Below, one piece after another: positions 1 to 7,133 of a stretch of 8,450 bases of DNA. The number at the start of each line of letters is the position of its first letter. Within the stretch, counting starts at the first letter, position 1. The notes under the pieces are model-generated. The model made no database searches and had not been told where the DNA came from. It saw only the letters and a program-made list of their open reading frames with translations. A program made the position numbers and the translations under genes. The stretch comes from Thermomicrobiaceae bacterium (GTDB lineage Bacteria > Chloroflexota > Chloroflexia > Thermomicrobiales > Thermomicrobiaceae). The DNA lies in the NCBI GenBank assembly GCA_007124395.1, contig SLFF01000433.1:1-8450 (forward strand), read 5' to 3'.

Positions 1-214
1 CAGAATGCTTGCCTGATGTCAGCGTCCGGGTGTTGCCCGTCTCCACGTCAACCAGCCAGATAGCGCTCGCCTCGACATTCGCTTCAGCATCGAGCGTGGT
101 CACGGTGCAGGCGACCGTTGCACCATCCGGGGAGATCTTCGGGGCCGATACCAGCTTGATCCGGAACAGATCGTCATGCTCGATCGGTCGCTTCCGGGTG
201 ATCGTCTGACTCAT
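1..214 (-). CDS. S9-family serine peptidase (prolyl oligopeptidase / acylaminoacyl-peptidase type), N-terminal fragment
   Basis: Only the first 71 codons are present; the gene runs off the left end of the window. The protein begins MSQTITRKRPIEHDDLFRIK. It goes on with a LVSAPKISPDG stretch, then IWLVDVETGNTRTLTSG. In S9C/dipeptidyl-peptidase-like enzymes, a 'DLFRIKxVSxPxISPDG' opening leads into the first blades of the seven-bladed beta-propeller that gates the catalytic site. The alpha/beta-hydrolase domain with its Ser-Asp-His triad would lie outside the window, so activity cannot be judged. There is no signal peptide, which suggests a cytoplasmic enzyme. The ATG overlaps the moeA stop (ATGA), and the purine-rich GGGTGGGG end of moeA can act as its ribosome binding site, so the start is well supported. 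A non-peptidase TolB/WD40-like propeller protein is the main alternative. Confidence 0.75.
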   Translation of the reverse strand, partial: MSQTITRKRPIEHDDLFRIKLVSAPKISPDGATVACTVTTLDAEANVEASAIWLVDVETGNTRTLTSGKHS

Positions 215-1440
215 GCCCCACCCTGCGCTACGTGTCCGGTGATCAGCGCTTCGACCACCTCATCCGGCTGGTAGTTCGTCTCCCGTGGAGCGATCAGGAT
301 GAAGCCGTTTGCGCCCACCAGCGACATCAGACGGGCCGATTGCTGTGGCCCGGTGGTCTTCGCCCAGAGAACGCCATCGTCGTCAGTGGCGATCACCGCA
401 CGCATATACTCGATCCGGTCGCTGCTCTGCACGCTCTCCGCCAGGCGCACCGTCGCCAGCCGGGGAGCAGGATTCGGCTGACCGCTGATGATCCGGATCG
501 CAGTCTTGATGAAGACCTCGAAGCCGACCAGCGCCGAAACCGGATTGCCCGGCAGCCCGAACACGATCGTCTCTCCACTGGTCATGAAGTTCAGCGGTTT
601 ACCCGGCTTCATGAACAATCGCTGGAAATGCACCGATCCGAGTTCCATGAAGAGCGTTTTGAGCAGATCCTTGTCACCAACCGACACGCCGCCGGACGTG
701 ATGACAATGTCGCTCTGCTTCATCAGGTCGGTCACCAGGGCGCGAAGTTCATCCTCAACGTCAGGCCCATGCCCGCAGTAGATCACCTCACACCCGGCAG
801 ACTCAGCAGCAGCCTTGAGCGAGAATCGGTTGGAATCGCGAATCTGGCCAGGTCCCGGCTCCTGATCGGGCGGCACCAGTTCATCTCCGGTGGAGAGAAC
901 ACTGACGCGCGGTCGTCGGACCACGTTTACCCGGGCATGACCCAAGCTTGCCAGCAGGCCGATCTCCGCCGGGCCGAGGGTTGTACCCGCCTCGATCAAC
1001 ACGTCGCCCTTGCGGAGATCCGAGCCGATGGGGCGAATGTTGGCCCCTTCGACGATCTCATCTTCGTCGGCCACCATGTGATCGTCCCGAAGCTCCGTCT
1101 TTTCCACCGGTACTACCGCGTCAGCACCTTTCGGCACCGGTGCTCCGGTCATGATCCGGGCGCAGGTTCCCTCGGTGACTTCGATATCCTGCATGTCGCC
1201 AGCAAACTGATCCGCGATGATCTCCCGCCAGGGCGAGACATCATCGGCAATCACGGCGAATCCATCCATCGTTGAGGCAGGAAACGGCGGCAGATCCCGA
1301 TCGGCGACGAGCGGACCGGAAAGAATTCGTCCCGGAGCCTCGAGCAAGTCGATCTCCTCGGCCGGGAGTCGATGCGTCACGTTGGCGAAAACAAGGTCGA
1401 GTGCTTCCCCGGGTGGCAAGAGTCGTTCAGTGGCAGTCAT
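211..1440 (-). CDS. moeA: Molybdopterin molybdenumtransferase MoeA
   Basis: MoeA inserts molybdate into adenylylated molybdopterin, the last common step of molybdenum cofactor synthesis, in the cytoplasm. The 409-residue product has the usual family length and the conserved motifs in order: PPFPASTMDGFAV (51-63), IMTGAPVPKGADAVV (96-110), STGDEL (183-188), GQIRDSN (198-204), TSGGVSVGDKD (248-258), MKPGKP (277-282) and GLPGNPVSAL (295-304). These cover the N-terminal dimer domain, the MogA-like MPT-binding domain and the C-terminal beta domain IV (about 325-405). The frame could extend 10 codons upstream to a TTG at 1470. I chose ATG 1440 because GGAAAG lies 8 bases before it, whereas the TTG has no such site. 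The stop overlaps the start of the S9 peptidase gene by 4 bases, implying coupling. No other cofactor genes are visible, so the final user (a molybdoenzyme) is unknown. No residue looks damaged. Confidence 0.95.
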   Translation of the reverse strand: MTATERLLPPGEALDLVFANVTHRLPAEEIDLLEAPGRILSGPLVADRDLPPFPASTMDGFAVIADDVSPWREIIADQFAGDMQDIEVTEGTCARIMTGAPVPKGADAVVPVEKTELRDDHMVADEDEIVEGANIRPIGSDLRKGDVLIEAGTTLGPAEIGLLASLGHARVNVVRRPRVSVLSTGDELVPPDQEPGPGQIRDSNRFSLKAAAESAGCEVIYCGHGPDVEDELRALVTDLMKQSDIVITSGGVSVGDKDLLKTLFMELGSVHFQRLFMKPGKPLNFMTSGETIVFGLPGNPVSALVGFEVFIKTAIRIISGQPNPAPRLATVRLAESVQSSDRIEYMRAVIATDDDGVLWAKTTGPQQSARLMSLVGANGFILIAPRETNYQPDEVVEALITGHVAQGGA

Positions 1441-1448
1441 GGGTGTCG

Positions 1449-1454
1449 CTTTCC
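1449..1454 (-). promoter_or_regulatory. Ribosome binding site deciding the moeA start
   Basis: On the minus strand GGAAAG sits 8 bases before ATG 1440, a good Shine-Dalgarno spacing. The alternative in-frame TTG at 1470 lacks a purine-rich site at a suitable distance, so this site favours the shorter protein. Confidence 0.5.
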
Positions 1455-1530
1455 GTATGAATTCGGTCAATTTCGGTTGGTTAGCATTCCATATCGGATC
1501 TTAACACAGGCTCCCGCTGATCCAGAGGTG

Positions 1531-1561
1531 CCGGGATCACTCCCGGTTCGGTACAGTACCG
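1531..1561. repeat. Two adjacent perfect inverted repeats in the moeA / glycosyltransferase divergent gap
   Basis: The first repeat is CCGGGA-TCAC-TCCCGG (1531-1546), a 6-bp stem with a 4-base loop. The second, 2 bases later, is CGGTAC-A-GTACCG (1549-1561), six-base arms around a single central A. They lie about 90-120 bases upstream of the moeA start and about 150-180 bases upstream of the glycosyltransferase start, where promoters for both divergent genes should be. The second is typical in shape of a binding site for a dimeric repressor, and the first could form an RNA hairpin. No known operator consensus is matched and no clear -35/-10 pair was found in the rest of the 268-base gap, so the role is unknown. 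Confidence 0.4.
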
Positions 1562-1708
1562 TGCGTAACGACCAACGACGTGTGATCCAGGCAGAACGAT
1601 GTACGGGGGCCGACGCTGAGCGAGCCGCAGCAGGATACATCCAGTACCGGAATAGAGGAGACCCGTCCGGAGTCACGAATCGGTCGACTCTGGCAGGATC
1701 ATCGGGCC

Positions 1709-2836
1709 ATGCTCACCGACGCCGCAGTAGCGTTCGCGGTCTCTCGCATCATTTTCTATTCCGTGGCGATCATCGCGATCTTTACGATCCCCGAGTACAC
1801 CGGCGACGACTACACACCCCGGGATTTCGAAACGCACCCGTTGATCGACGCCAGTATGCGCTGGGACGCCGGGTGGTACGTCGATATCGCCCGGGATGGC
1901 TACGAGTGGGACGGCGAGGGAGAGGCGTCAGTCGCCTTCTTCCCACTCTTCCCGATGCTACTCAAGGCCGCACTGGTGGTGATCCCGGACTCGTTCCTGT
2001 ATCTGTTTGCGGTATTGCTCAACCACGCAATCTTCTTTGTCGCCCTGCTACCGGTCTGGCTCTACGCCTACCGATTCGGTGGCAGACCGGTTGCCCAGCG
2101 CACACTGCTGTTTCTCTGCCTGTTTCCCACCGGGTTCTTCTTCAATGCGGTCTATACCGAATCGCTCTTCCTGCTGGTGAGTGCCACCGCGTTGCTTGCT
2201 CTGCATCGAAGCAACTACCTGGTTGCCGGAGCGGCCGGGTTTCTCACCAGTCTCACCCGGCCGAGTGGCGTGTTGCTCGGGTTACCATTCCTGATCCAGC
2301 TCTGGAGAGATCGCACCGATGACTGGCGAGCAAGCGTGGTCCGCGGATGGCCGATCGTGTTGATCCCGACTGGCCTGTTCGTCTACATGGGCTATCTCTG
2401 GTACGCGTTTGGCCGGCCGCTCGCCTTTGTGGAAGTTCAGGACGCCTGGGGCCACGTACAGATGCTGCCCACTACGGCAATCATCGATTCATTCCGTTAT
2501 CTTATGGAGACCGAGACTCGCGATGTGTTCTTCGTTATGGGTGCCGTCAACACATTCCTGACGGTCTGGGCGCTGGTCATGGCCTTCGTGATCATCCGGA
2601 GCGACTCGCTCGGATCGTCGTTCGCACTCGGCGCGATCATGATGCCGCTGGTGGCCGGAGTCGAGAGTATGCCGGTGGTCAGCATGGCCCGATACGTTCT
2701 GATTCTGTTCCCGCTCTTCATACCGCTGGCGATCTGGGCCCGGAACTGGTCGATTCACAGCCTGATTCTCGCGGCGTTCCTGCCGACCCACGTGATGCTT
2801 CTAGCCCTGTTCGTACGCTGGTACTGGGTCGTCTAA
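1709..2836 (+). CDS. PIG-V-like polytopic membrane mannosyltransferase (GT-C fold glycosyltransferase)
   Basis: The 375-residue product is strongly hydrophobic, with roughly eight to ten membrane segments (for example 8-27, 95-121, 131-166, 170-195, 213-234, 274-296, 305-318, 328-345, 351-369). An extracytoplasmic loop after the first segment carries RWDAGWYVDIARDGY (51-65), with Asp53 as probable catalytic or metal-binding acid. Then come AFFPLFPMLLK (76-86), FPTGFFFNAVYTESLFLL (139-156), LTRPSG (182-187) and SMARYVLILFPLF (325-337). These match bacterial relatives of GPI mannosyltransferase 2 (PIG-V), GT-C enzymes using polyprenyl-phosphate sugars. Donor and acceptor are unknown here; cell-envelope glycan or protein mannosylation is an inference. 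ATG 1709 is the only standard start in the frame and has a modest AGGA 10 bases upstream. The frame stays open back to 1586 without ATG, GTG or TTG, so the N-terminus is uncertain. A separate promoter follows, so it is probably not part of the rel operon. Confidence 0.8.
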   Translation: MLTDAAVAFAVSRIIFYSVAIIAIFTIPEYTGDDYTPRDFETHPLIDASMRWDAGWYVDIARDGYEWDGEGEASVAFFPLFPMLLKAALVVIPDSFLYLFAVLLNHAIFFVALLPVWLYAYRFGGRPVAQRTLLFLCLFPTGFFFNAVYTESLFLLVSATALLALHRSNYLVAGAAGFLTSLTRPSGVLLGLPFLIQLWRDRTDDWRASVVRGWPIVLIPTGLFVYMGYLWYAFGRPLAFVEVQDAWGHVQMLPTTAIIDSFRYLMETETRDVFFVMGAVNTFLTVWALVMAFVIIRSDSLGSSFALGAIMMPLVAGVESMPVVSMARYVLILFPLFIPLAIWARNWSIHSLILAAFLPTHVMLLALFVRWYWVV

Positions 2837-2845
2837 CTGAAGACA

Positions 2846-2880
2846 GGCAGGTTCGCTCTGCCGAATCCGGCCGTTCTTTT
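2846..2880 (+). terminator. Possible weak terminator after the glycosyltransferase gene
   Basis: Ten bases after the stop, GGCAG and CTGCC (2846-2850 and 2858-2862) can form a 5-bp stem with a 7-base loop, and a T-rich run (TTCTTTT, 2874-2880) follows. The T-run is 11 bases from the stem, too far for a standard intrinsic terminator, and it overlaps the -35 box of the next promoter. Termination here is doubtful. Confidence 0.2.
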
Positions 2881-2908
2881 GACAATCTTCCCGAACGGCG
2901 AGTATATT
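2879..2908 (+). promoter_or_regulatory. Sigma-70-type promoter for the rel operon
   Basis: A perfect -35 box TTGACA (2879-2884) is followed after 18 bases by TATATT (2903-2908), five of six matches to the -10 consensus. Transcription should start near 2914-2917, giving a leader of about 42 bases before ATG 2958. This placement makes a translation start at the in-frame TTG 2919 very unlikely. It is the clearest promoter in the window and indicates housekeeping expression of rel, the sugar kinase and lgt. Confidence 0.7.
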
Positions 2909-2957
2909 TGCTTGACGATTGCCACGTCGTCTGCGCAATGCGGGAATTCCTCTACCA

Positions 2958-5219
2958 ATGTCCAGTCCGGAATATGCTTACCGTCCAGTCGAAGACACGG
3001 CCGACGAGCCGGCCACGGCACCCGTATCGGATTTTCCGACCTGGGAGTCGCTGCAGGCAGTCATCGACGAGCATGTTCCAAACATGGACACCACGAAGGT
3101 GCGCCGAGCCTACGAGTACGCCAAGGACCAGCACGCGGACATCGTCCGCAAGTCCGGCGAACCATATATCTCCCATCCCATCGCAGTTGCGATGATCCTC
3201 GGGGAGATGCAGCTCGATCCGGACGCACTGGCTGCCGCACTCCTGCACGACGTTATCGAAGATACCGATACAACCTTCGAGGACCTTGCGACGATGTTTG
3301 GCGAGCCCGTTGCCAAACTCGTCGATGGCGTAACCAAGCTTGGCCGCATCAAGTGGACTCCTGAGCAACAGGAGCAGGCATCGCGGGAGAAAGAACGCCA
3401 GGCCGAAAGCCTCAGGAAGATGTTTCTCGCGATGGTGGACGACATCAGAGTCGTTCTCATCAAACTGGCCGACCGGCTCCATAACATGCGCACGCTCGAG
3501 CATATGCCCAGATACAAGCAGGTACGCAGCGCGCAAGAAACCATGGAGATCTACGCCCCCCTCGCAAACAGACTCGGTATCTGGCAAATCAAGTCCGAAC
3601 TCGAAGACCTCGCCCTCCGCTATCTCGAACCACAGACATTTTTCAGCGTGGAACGTGCCCTCGCTCGTCGGGGAACCGACCGGGAGCGCTACATCAATTC
3701 GGTCATCGAGGAGTTGCAGACTGCGCTCTCCGACGCCGGGATCGAAGCGGAGATCTACGGTCGAGAAAAACACATTACCTCGATCGTCAGAAAGATGGAG
3801 CGCAAGGGGCGCAGACTCGAAGAGATCTACGACGTGCTCGGGATTCGGGTACTGGTCAACGAGAAGCGGGACTGCTACGGCGCTCTTGGCGTGATCCACA
3901 CCATGTGGCACCCGATCCCGGGCGAGTTCGACGACTACATTGCTACGCCAAAAGAGAGTATGTATCAGTCGATCCACACGGCGGTCCTCGGCAGTGAAGG
4001 TTCACCGATCGAGATTCAGATCCGGACCTTCGAGATGCACCAGGTCGCCGAGTACGGGATTGCCGCCCACTGGCGCTACAAAGAGGGTGGAAAATCTGAC
4101 CAGAACGTCGAAGCCAAGATCACCTGGCTCCGCCAGCTGATGGACTGGCGTGACGAAGTCGTCGATGCTCAGGAATTTGTCGAATCGCTGAAGTCGGACG
4201 TCTTCCAGGAGATGATCTACATCTTCACCCCGCGGGGAGACATTATCGAGTTACCCAGCGATGCGACCCCGATCGATTTCGCCTACCGGATTCATACCGA
4301 GGTCGGTCACCAGTGCGTCGGGGCCAAAGTCAATAACCAGCTCGTGCCGCTGGATTACAAGCTCCAGAATGGCCAGGTCGTGCAGATCATGACCTCCAAG
4401 ACCAAGGTCGGTCCCTCGCGTGACTGGCTGATGTCCAGCAGCGGGTACATCAAGACCGCATCGGCCCGGGAGAAGGTTCGCCAGTGGTTCCGTCGCCAGG
4501 AGCGTGAGGAAAACATCCACCAGGGCCGGAGTATTCTGGAGCGTGAACTCCGCCGGCTTGGAATCGAGGCGAAGATCGACGATATCGCTCGTCAGTTTCC
4601 GCGCTACAACAAGACCGAGGATTTCCTGGCCGCCATCGGGTACGGCGCGGTCAGCCCACAGCAGATCGCAACCCGTCTGGCAGAGGATGAAGACCGACAG
4701 GTTCTGAAGCGACCAAACGCGCCGCAATCGACCACCTCACCGGTCGGAATTAACGTCACCGGAATTGGTGATCTGTACACTCGTCTCGCCAGCTGCTGCA
4801 AGCCCGTGTTCGGTGACGAGATCATCGGCTATGTCACCCGGGGACGTGGCATTACCGTCCATCGGGATGACTGTCAGAATGTTGCCAACGTGGACGAAGC
4901 CGCCCGTCTTGTACAGGTCAGCTGGGGTCAGGATCAGAGCGAACGATATCCGGTCAACGTCCGGATCGACGCCTGGGACCGTGTCGGGCTGTTGCGAGAT
5001 GTCACCGCCCTCGTTGCCGACGAGAAGGTAAACGCACTCAACGTTCTCACCCGGGTGAATGACGATCGTACCGTGACCGTATTGATGACGCTCGAGGTAA
5101 ACGGCGTTCAGCAACTCTCGCAGATCCTGCAGAAACTGGAAGCTATCCGGGACGTCTTCGATGTGCTGCGTGACCCGACACCAGCCAGTGCGTTCGACAC
5201 GTCGTCTCCACGTAACTGA
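2958..5219 (+). CDS. rel: Rel/SpoT-family (p)ppGpp synthetase/hydrolase, long form
   Basis: This enzyme makes and degrades the alarmone (p)ppGpp, coupling amino-acid starvation sensed on the ribosome to growth control. The 753-residue product has the full long-RSH layout. The HD hydrolase domain (about 40-200) has Arg64, His73 (SHPIAVA), His97-Asp98, Glu101-Asp102 (HDVIEDT) and Asp172/Asn176 (LADRLHNMRT), all apparently intact. The synthetase domain (about 260-375) has YGREKH (267-272), IYDVLGIRV, MYQSIHT and IEIQIRT. A TGS domain (about 419-480) follows. The zinc-finger region has Cys613, Cys614, His635 and Cys639, and an ACT/RRM domain (about 665-740) ends the protein. The residues at 323-326 read EFDD, the motif class of monofunctional RelA, not the RFKD of most bifunctional enzymes, yet the hydrolase residues are kept. 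I chose ATG 2958 over TTG 2919 because the promoter would start RNA only a few bases before the TTG. The stop overlaps the next start by one base. Confidence 0.96.
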   Translation: MSSPEYAYRPVEDTADEPATAPVSDFPTWESLQAVIDEHVPNMDTTKVRRAYEYAKDQHADIVRKSGEPYISHPIAVAMILGEMQLDPDALAAALLHDVIEDTDTTFEDLATMFGEPVAKLVDGVTKLGRIKWTPEQQEQASREKERQAESLRKMFLAMVDDIRVVLIKLADRLHNMRTLEHMPRYKQVRSAQETMEIYAPLANRLGIWQIKSELEDLALRYLEPQTFFSVERALARRGTDRERYINSVIEELQTALSDAGIEAEIYGREKHITSIVRKMERKGRRLEEIYDVLGIRVLVNEKRDCYGALGVIHTMWHPIPGEFDDYIATPKESMYQSIHTAVLGSEGSPIEIQIRTFEMHQVAEYGIAAHWRYKEGGKSDQNVEAKITWLRQLMDWRDEVVDAQEFVESLKSDVFQEMIYIFTPRGDIIELPSDATPIDFAYRIHTEVGHQCVGAKVNNQLVPLDYKLQNGQVVQIMTSKTKVGPSRDWLMSSSGYIKTASAREKVRQWFRRQEREENIHQGRSILERELRRLGIEAKIDDIARQFPRYNKTEDFLAAIGYGAVSPQQIATRLAEDEDRQVLKRPNAPQSTTSPVGINVTGIGDLYTRLASCCKPVFGDEIIGYVTRGRGITVHRDDCQNVANVDEAARLVQVSWGQDQSERYPVNVRIDAWDRVGLLRDVTALVADEKVNALNVLTRVNDDRTVTVLMTLEVNGVQQLSQILQKLEAIRDVFDVLRDPTPASAFDTSSPRN

Positions 5220-6178
5220 TGTCGGCATCATCGCCCCATATACATCCACCACAACCAGTGATTACCTGTGTCGGTGAGGTCCTTATCGATCTCATCTCCA
5301 CACCCACCCGTGACTGGTCAGAGATCGAGCAGTTCGTGCCGAGAATCGGTGGGGCACCCGCCAATGCGGCCGTGGCAATCCGCCGGCTCGGCGGAACGTC
5401 GAAGTTCATCGGGGCGCTGGGCAACGATGCTCCCGCCGCATGGATTATGAATCGATTGCGCGAAGAAAACGTGGATATCTCCGATGCGCCGGTAGTGACC
5501 GGAGCTCAGACCAGGCTGGCCGCGGTCACCGGTCCGGTCGACGATCGCACGTTCGAGTTCTATGGATCGCCCGCTGCAGACTCCCTCCTGACCCCGGAAC
5601 ACATTGATGCATCGGCGTTGCACCAGTCAGCGGCGATCATTCTCGGATCCTTGCTCCTCTTGAGTGAACCGGGCCGATCCGCTGTCCAACGGGTCGTGGA
5701 GATTGCTGACCACCACGGTATTCCGATTGTCTTCGATCCGAACCCCCGTCCGGCCCTGTGGCCAGATCCACAACTGGCGCGTGATCTACTCATGCCGATC
5801 ATCGAGCAGGCGACAGTGCTCAAGCTGGGCACCGATGAACTGGAGATACTGGGCCTCTCGGCCGAGCAGATCCGCGAGCGCCAGCCAGACCAGACTGTAC
5901 TGGTCATTACAGACGGCGCACGCGGTTGCTGGTATTGGTATGGTGATGCGGAAATGAGGCACGTCCCGTCGATTGCAATCGACCCGGTGGATTCCACCGG
6001 GGCAGGCGACGCCTTCAACGCAGCGCTCACGCTTGGAATGGTGGAACGCGGGCAGGCGTTCAACGAAGAGGATATTCGACTGGCAAATATCGTCGGGGCA
6101 CTGGCGACGACGCGACATGGTGCGATGGACGCCCTTCCCTGGCGCAGTGATGTTGACCAGGCGCGAGCAGAGAACTGA
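5219..6178 (+). CDS. PfkB-family carbohydrate kinase, fructokinase-like
   Basis: A ribokinase/PfkB-fold cytoplasmic kinase that would transfer phosphate from ATP to a sugar or sugar derivative. At 319 residues it has normal family length. The N-terminus CVGEVLIDLIS leads into the first PfkB signature GGAPANAAVAIRRLGG (44-59), part of the sugar site. The second signature, DSTGAGDAFNAAL (258-270), holds the anion-hole glycines and the probable catalytic base Asp264. Between them are VFDPNPRPALW, VLKLGTDELEIL and VLVITDGARG, typical of the central fold. The GGAPAN signature resembles fructokinases most, but substrate cannot be settled from motifs; ribose, 2-keto-3-deoxygluconate or nucleoside relatives remain possible. 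The ATG overlaps the rel stop (TGATG), so translation probably depends on ribosomes finishing rel. I see no transporter or other sugar-metabolism gene nearby. Confidence 0.88.
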   Translation: MSASSPHIHPPQPVITCVGEVLIDLISTPTRDWSEIEQFVPRIGGAPANAAVAIRRLGGTSKFIGALGNDAPAAWIMNRLREENVDISDAPVVTGAQTRLAAVTGPVDDRTFEFYGSPAADSLLTPEHIDASALHQSAAIILGSLLLLSEPGRSAVQRVVEIADHHGIPIVFDPNPRPALWPDPQLARDLLMPIIEQATVLKLGTDELEILGLSAEQIRERQPDQTVLVITDGARGCWYWYGDAEMRHVPSIAIDPVDSTGAGDAFNAALTLGMVERGQAFNEEDIRLANIVGALATTRHGAMDALPWRSDVDQARAEN

Positions 6179-6219
6179 TTAGGGCAGCAGGAAAATCGAC
6201 AAGTGAGGTAGCACAACAC

Positions 6220-7047
6220 ATGTTCAATGATCCGACCGCGTTCTCAATTGGACCTCTGACCGTCCAGTGGTACGCCCTCTTCATCATGACCGGCGCAGTG
6301 CTGGGCAGCATTCTCGCCGGCAAACTGGCCGAGTTCCGGGGGCTGAAATCAGACGCGATCTTCGATATCGCCCTGGTTGGCATTATCGCCGGTGTGATCG
6401 GTGCCCGGCTCTACTACGTGATGCTGCAGTGGGACTACTACGGTCAGAACCTGACCCAGATCCTGAATATCCCCCGAGGGGGGCTCTCGATTCACGGTGC
6501 TATTATCTTCGGCGTTGCCGCGATCGTCATCATGACCTGGCGAATGAAAGAGCCGGTGTTGTCCTGGCTCGATGTCGCAGCTCCAGGCGTCGCCGTGGGA
6601 CAGGCAATCGGTCGCTGGGGAAACTACGCCAACCAGGAAGCATTCGGCACACCTACCGACCGCCCGTGGGGGATTGCCATCCGTCCAGAGAACCGGCCCG
6701 CTGAGTACGCTGACTCCACCCACTTTCACCCAACGTTCTTCTACGAGGCAGTGCTGAATCTCGGAAGTGCTGCGATTCTGACGTTCCTGATCGTCCGGTA
6801 TTCCGGGCAGTCGTGGATGCGTGGGGGCGATATCCTCGGACTCTATCTGATTCTCTACGGAATTATCCGGCTGCCGCTGGAGTGGATCCGGACCGACAGT
6901 CTCTACATCGGTCCAATGCCTGCTGCGTACTGGCTGAGTGGGGCCCTCATTCTGGGCGGTATTCTGATCATGGTGCTCAACCGGACGGTCTTCACTGCGG
7001 AGAAGTTCGGCGCACGGGCTGGAGAGACCGCAGACAAGGCAGCCTGA
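6220..7047 (+). CDS. lgt: Prolipoprotein diacylglyceryl transferase Lgt
   Basis: Lgt moves a diacylglyceryl group from phosphatidylglycerol to the lipobox cysteine of prolipoproteins, the first step of lipoprotein maturation in the cytoplasmic membrane. The 275-residue product is a multi-pass membrane protein with about seven hydrophobic segments. Visible motifs are GGLSIHG with His92, the Lgt signature IGRWGNYANQEAFG (from about 130; GRWGN at 131-135), HPTFFYEAVLN, and YGIIRLPLEWIRTD with Arg217, Glu221 and Arg224, matching the conserved catalytic and phospholipid-binding regions of the family. The start is ATG 6220, with GAGGT (6205-6209) ten bases upstream. It follows the sugar kinase after 41 bases without a terminator, so it is probably the last gene of the rel operon. 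A strong hairpin lies 26 bases after its stop. The charged C-terminal tail (about 255-275) is probably cytoplasmic. Confidence 0.95.
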   Translation: MFNDPTAFSIGPLTVQWYALFIMTGAVLGSILAGKLAEFRGLKSDAIFDIALVGIIAGVIGARLYYVMLQWDYYGQNLTQILNIPRGGLSIHGAIIFGVAAIVIMTWRMKEPVLSWLDVAAPGVAVGQAIGRWGNYANQEAFGTPTDRPWGIAIRPENRPAEYADSTHFHPTFFYEAVLNLGSAAILTFLIVRYSGQSWMRGGDILGLYLILYGIIRLPLEWIRTDSLYIGPMPAAYWLSGALILGGILIMVLNRTVFTAEKFGARAGETADKAA

Positions 7048-7073
7048 TACCCGCAAGCACGTCCAGAAACAGA

Positions 7074-7103
7074 ACTCCCCCGGCGGATAACCGCCGGGGG
7101 AGT
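7074..7103. terminator. Bidirectional intrinsic terminator between convergent lgt and obg
   Basis: A perfect inverted repeat with 13-bp arms (ACTCCCCCGGCGG and its complement) surrounds the 4-base loop ATAA. On the plus strand it is followed by CGTTTGTTC, and on the minus strand by TCTGTTTCT, so each side has a short T-rich tract. It lies 26 bases after the lgt stop and 30 bases beyond the obg stop, as expected for a shared terminator of converging transcripts. The T-tracts are interrupted, but the stem is very GC-rich. Confidence 0.88.
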
Positions 7104-7133
7104 CGTTTGTTCATGGGCGACAGGAGCGAGGCG

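Noticed and set aside
232..1275. A 347-codon open frame on the plus strand, antisense to moeA
   Set aside because: It lies opposite a gene with all MoeA motifs, its translation is rich in Arg/His/Asp with no recognisable domain, and such shadow frames are common in GC-rich DNA.
1599..1619. A six-codon frame (MYGGRR) in the leader region of the glycosyltransferase gene, as a possible leader peptide
   Set aside because: There is no good ribosome binding site, no run of regulatory codons and no attenuator-like hairpin set linked to it; a frame this short is expected by chance.
2919..2957. Upstream TTG start adding 13 residues to Rel
   Set aside because: The promoter at 2879-2908 would begin the RNA only a few bases before this TTG, leaving no room for ribosome binding; ATG 2958 is the better start.
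2952..3977. A 341-codon open frame on the minus strand, antisense to the start of rel
   Set aside because: It mirrors a strongly conserved gene and shows no domain or supporting ribosome binding site.
6471..6483. The self-complementary stretch CCCCCGAGGGGGG inside lgt
   Set aside because: It encodes the conserved IPRGGLS segment, the loop would be too tight or the stem very short, and no T-run follows, so it is best explained by codon use.
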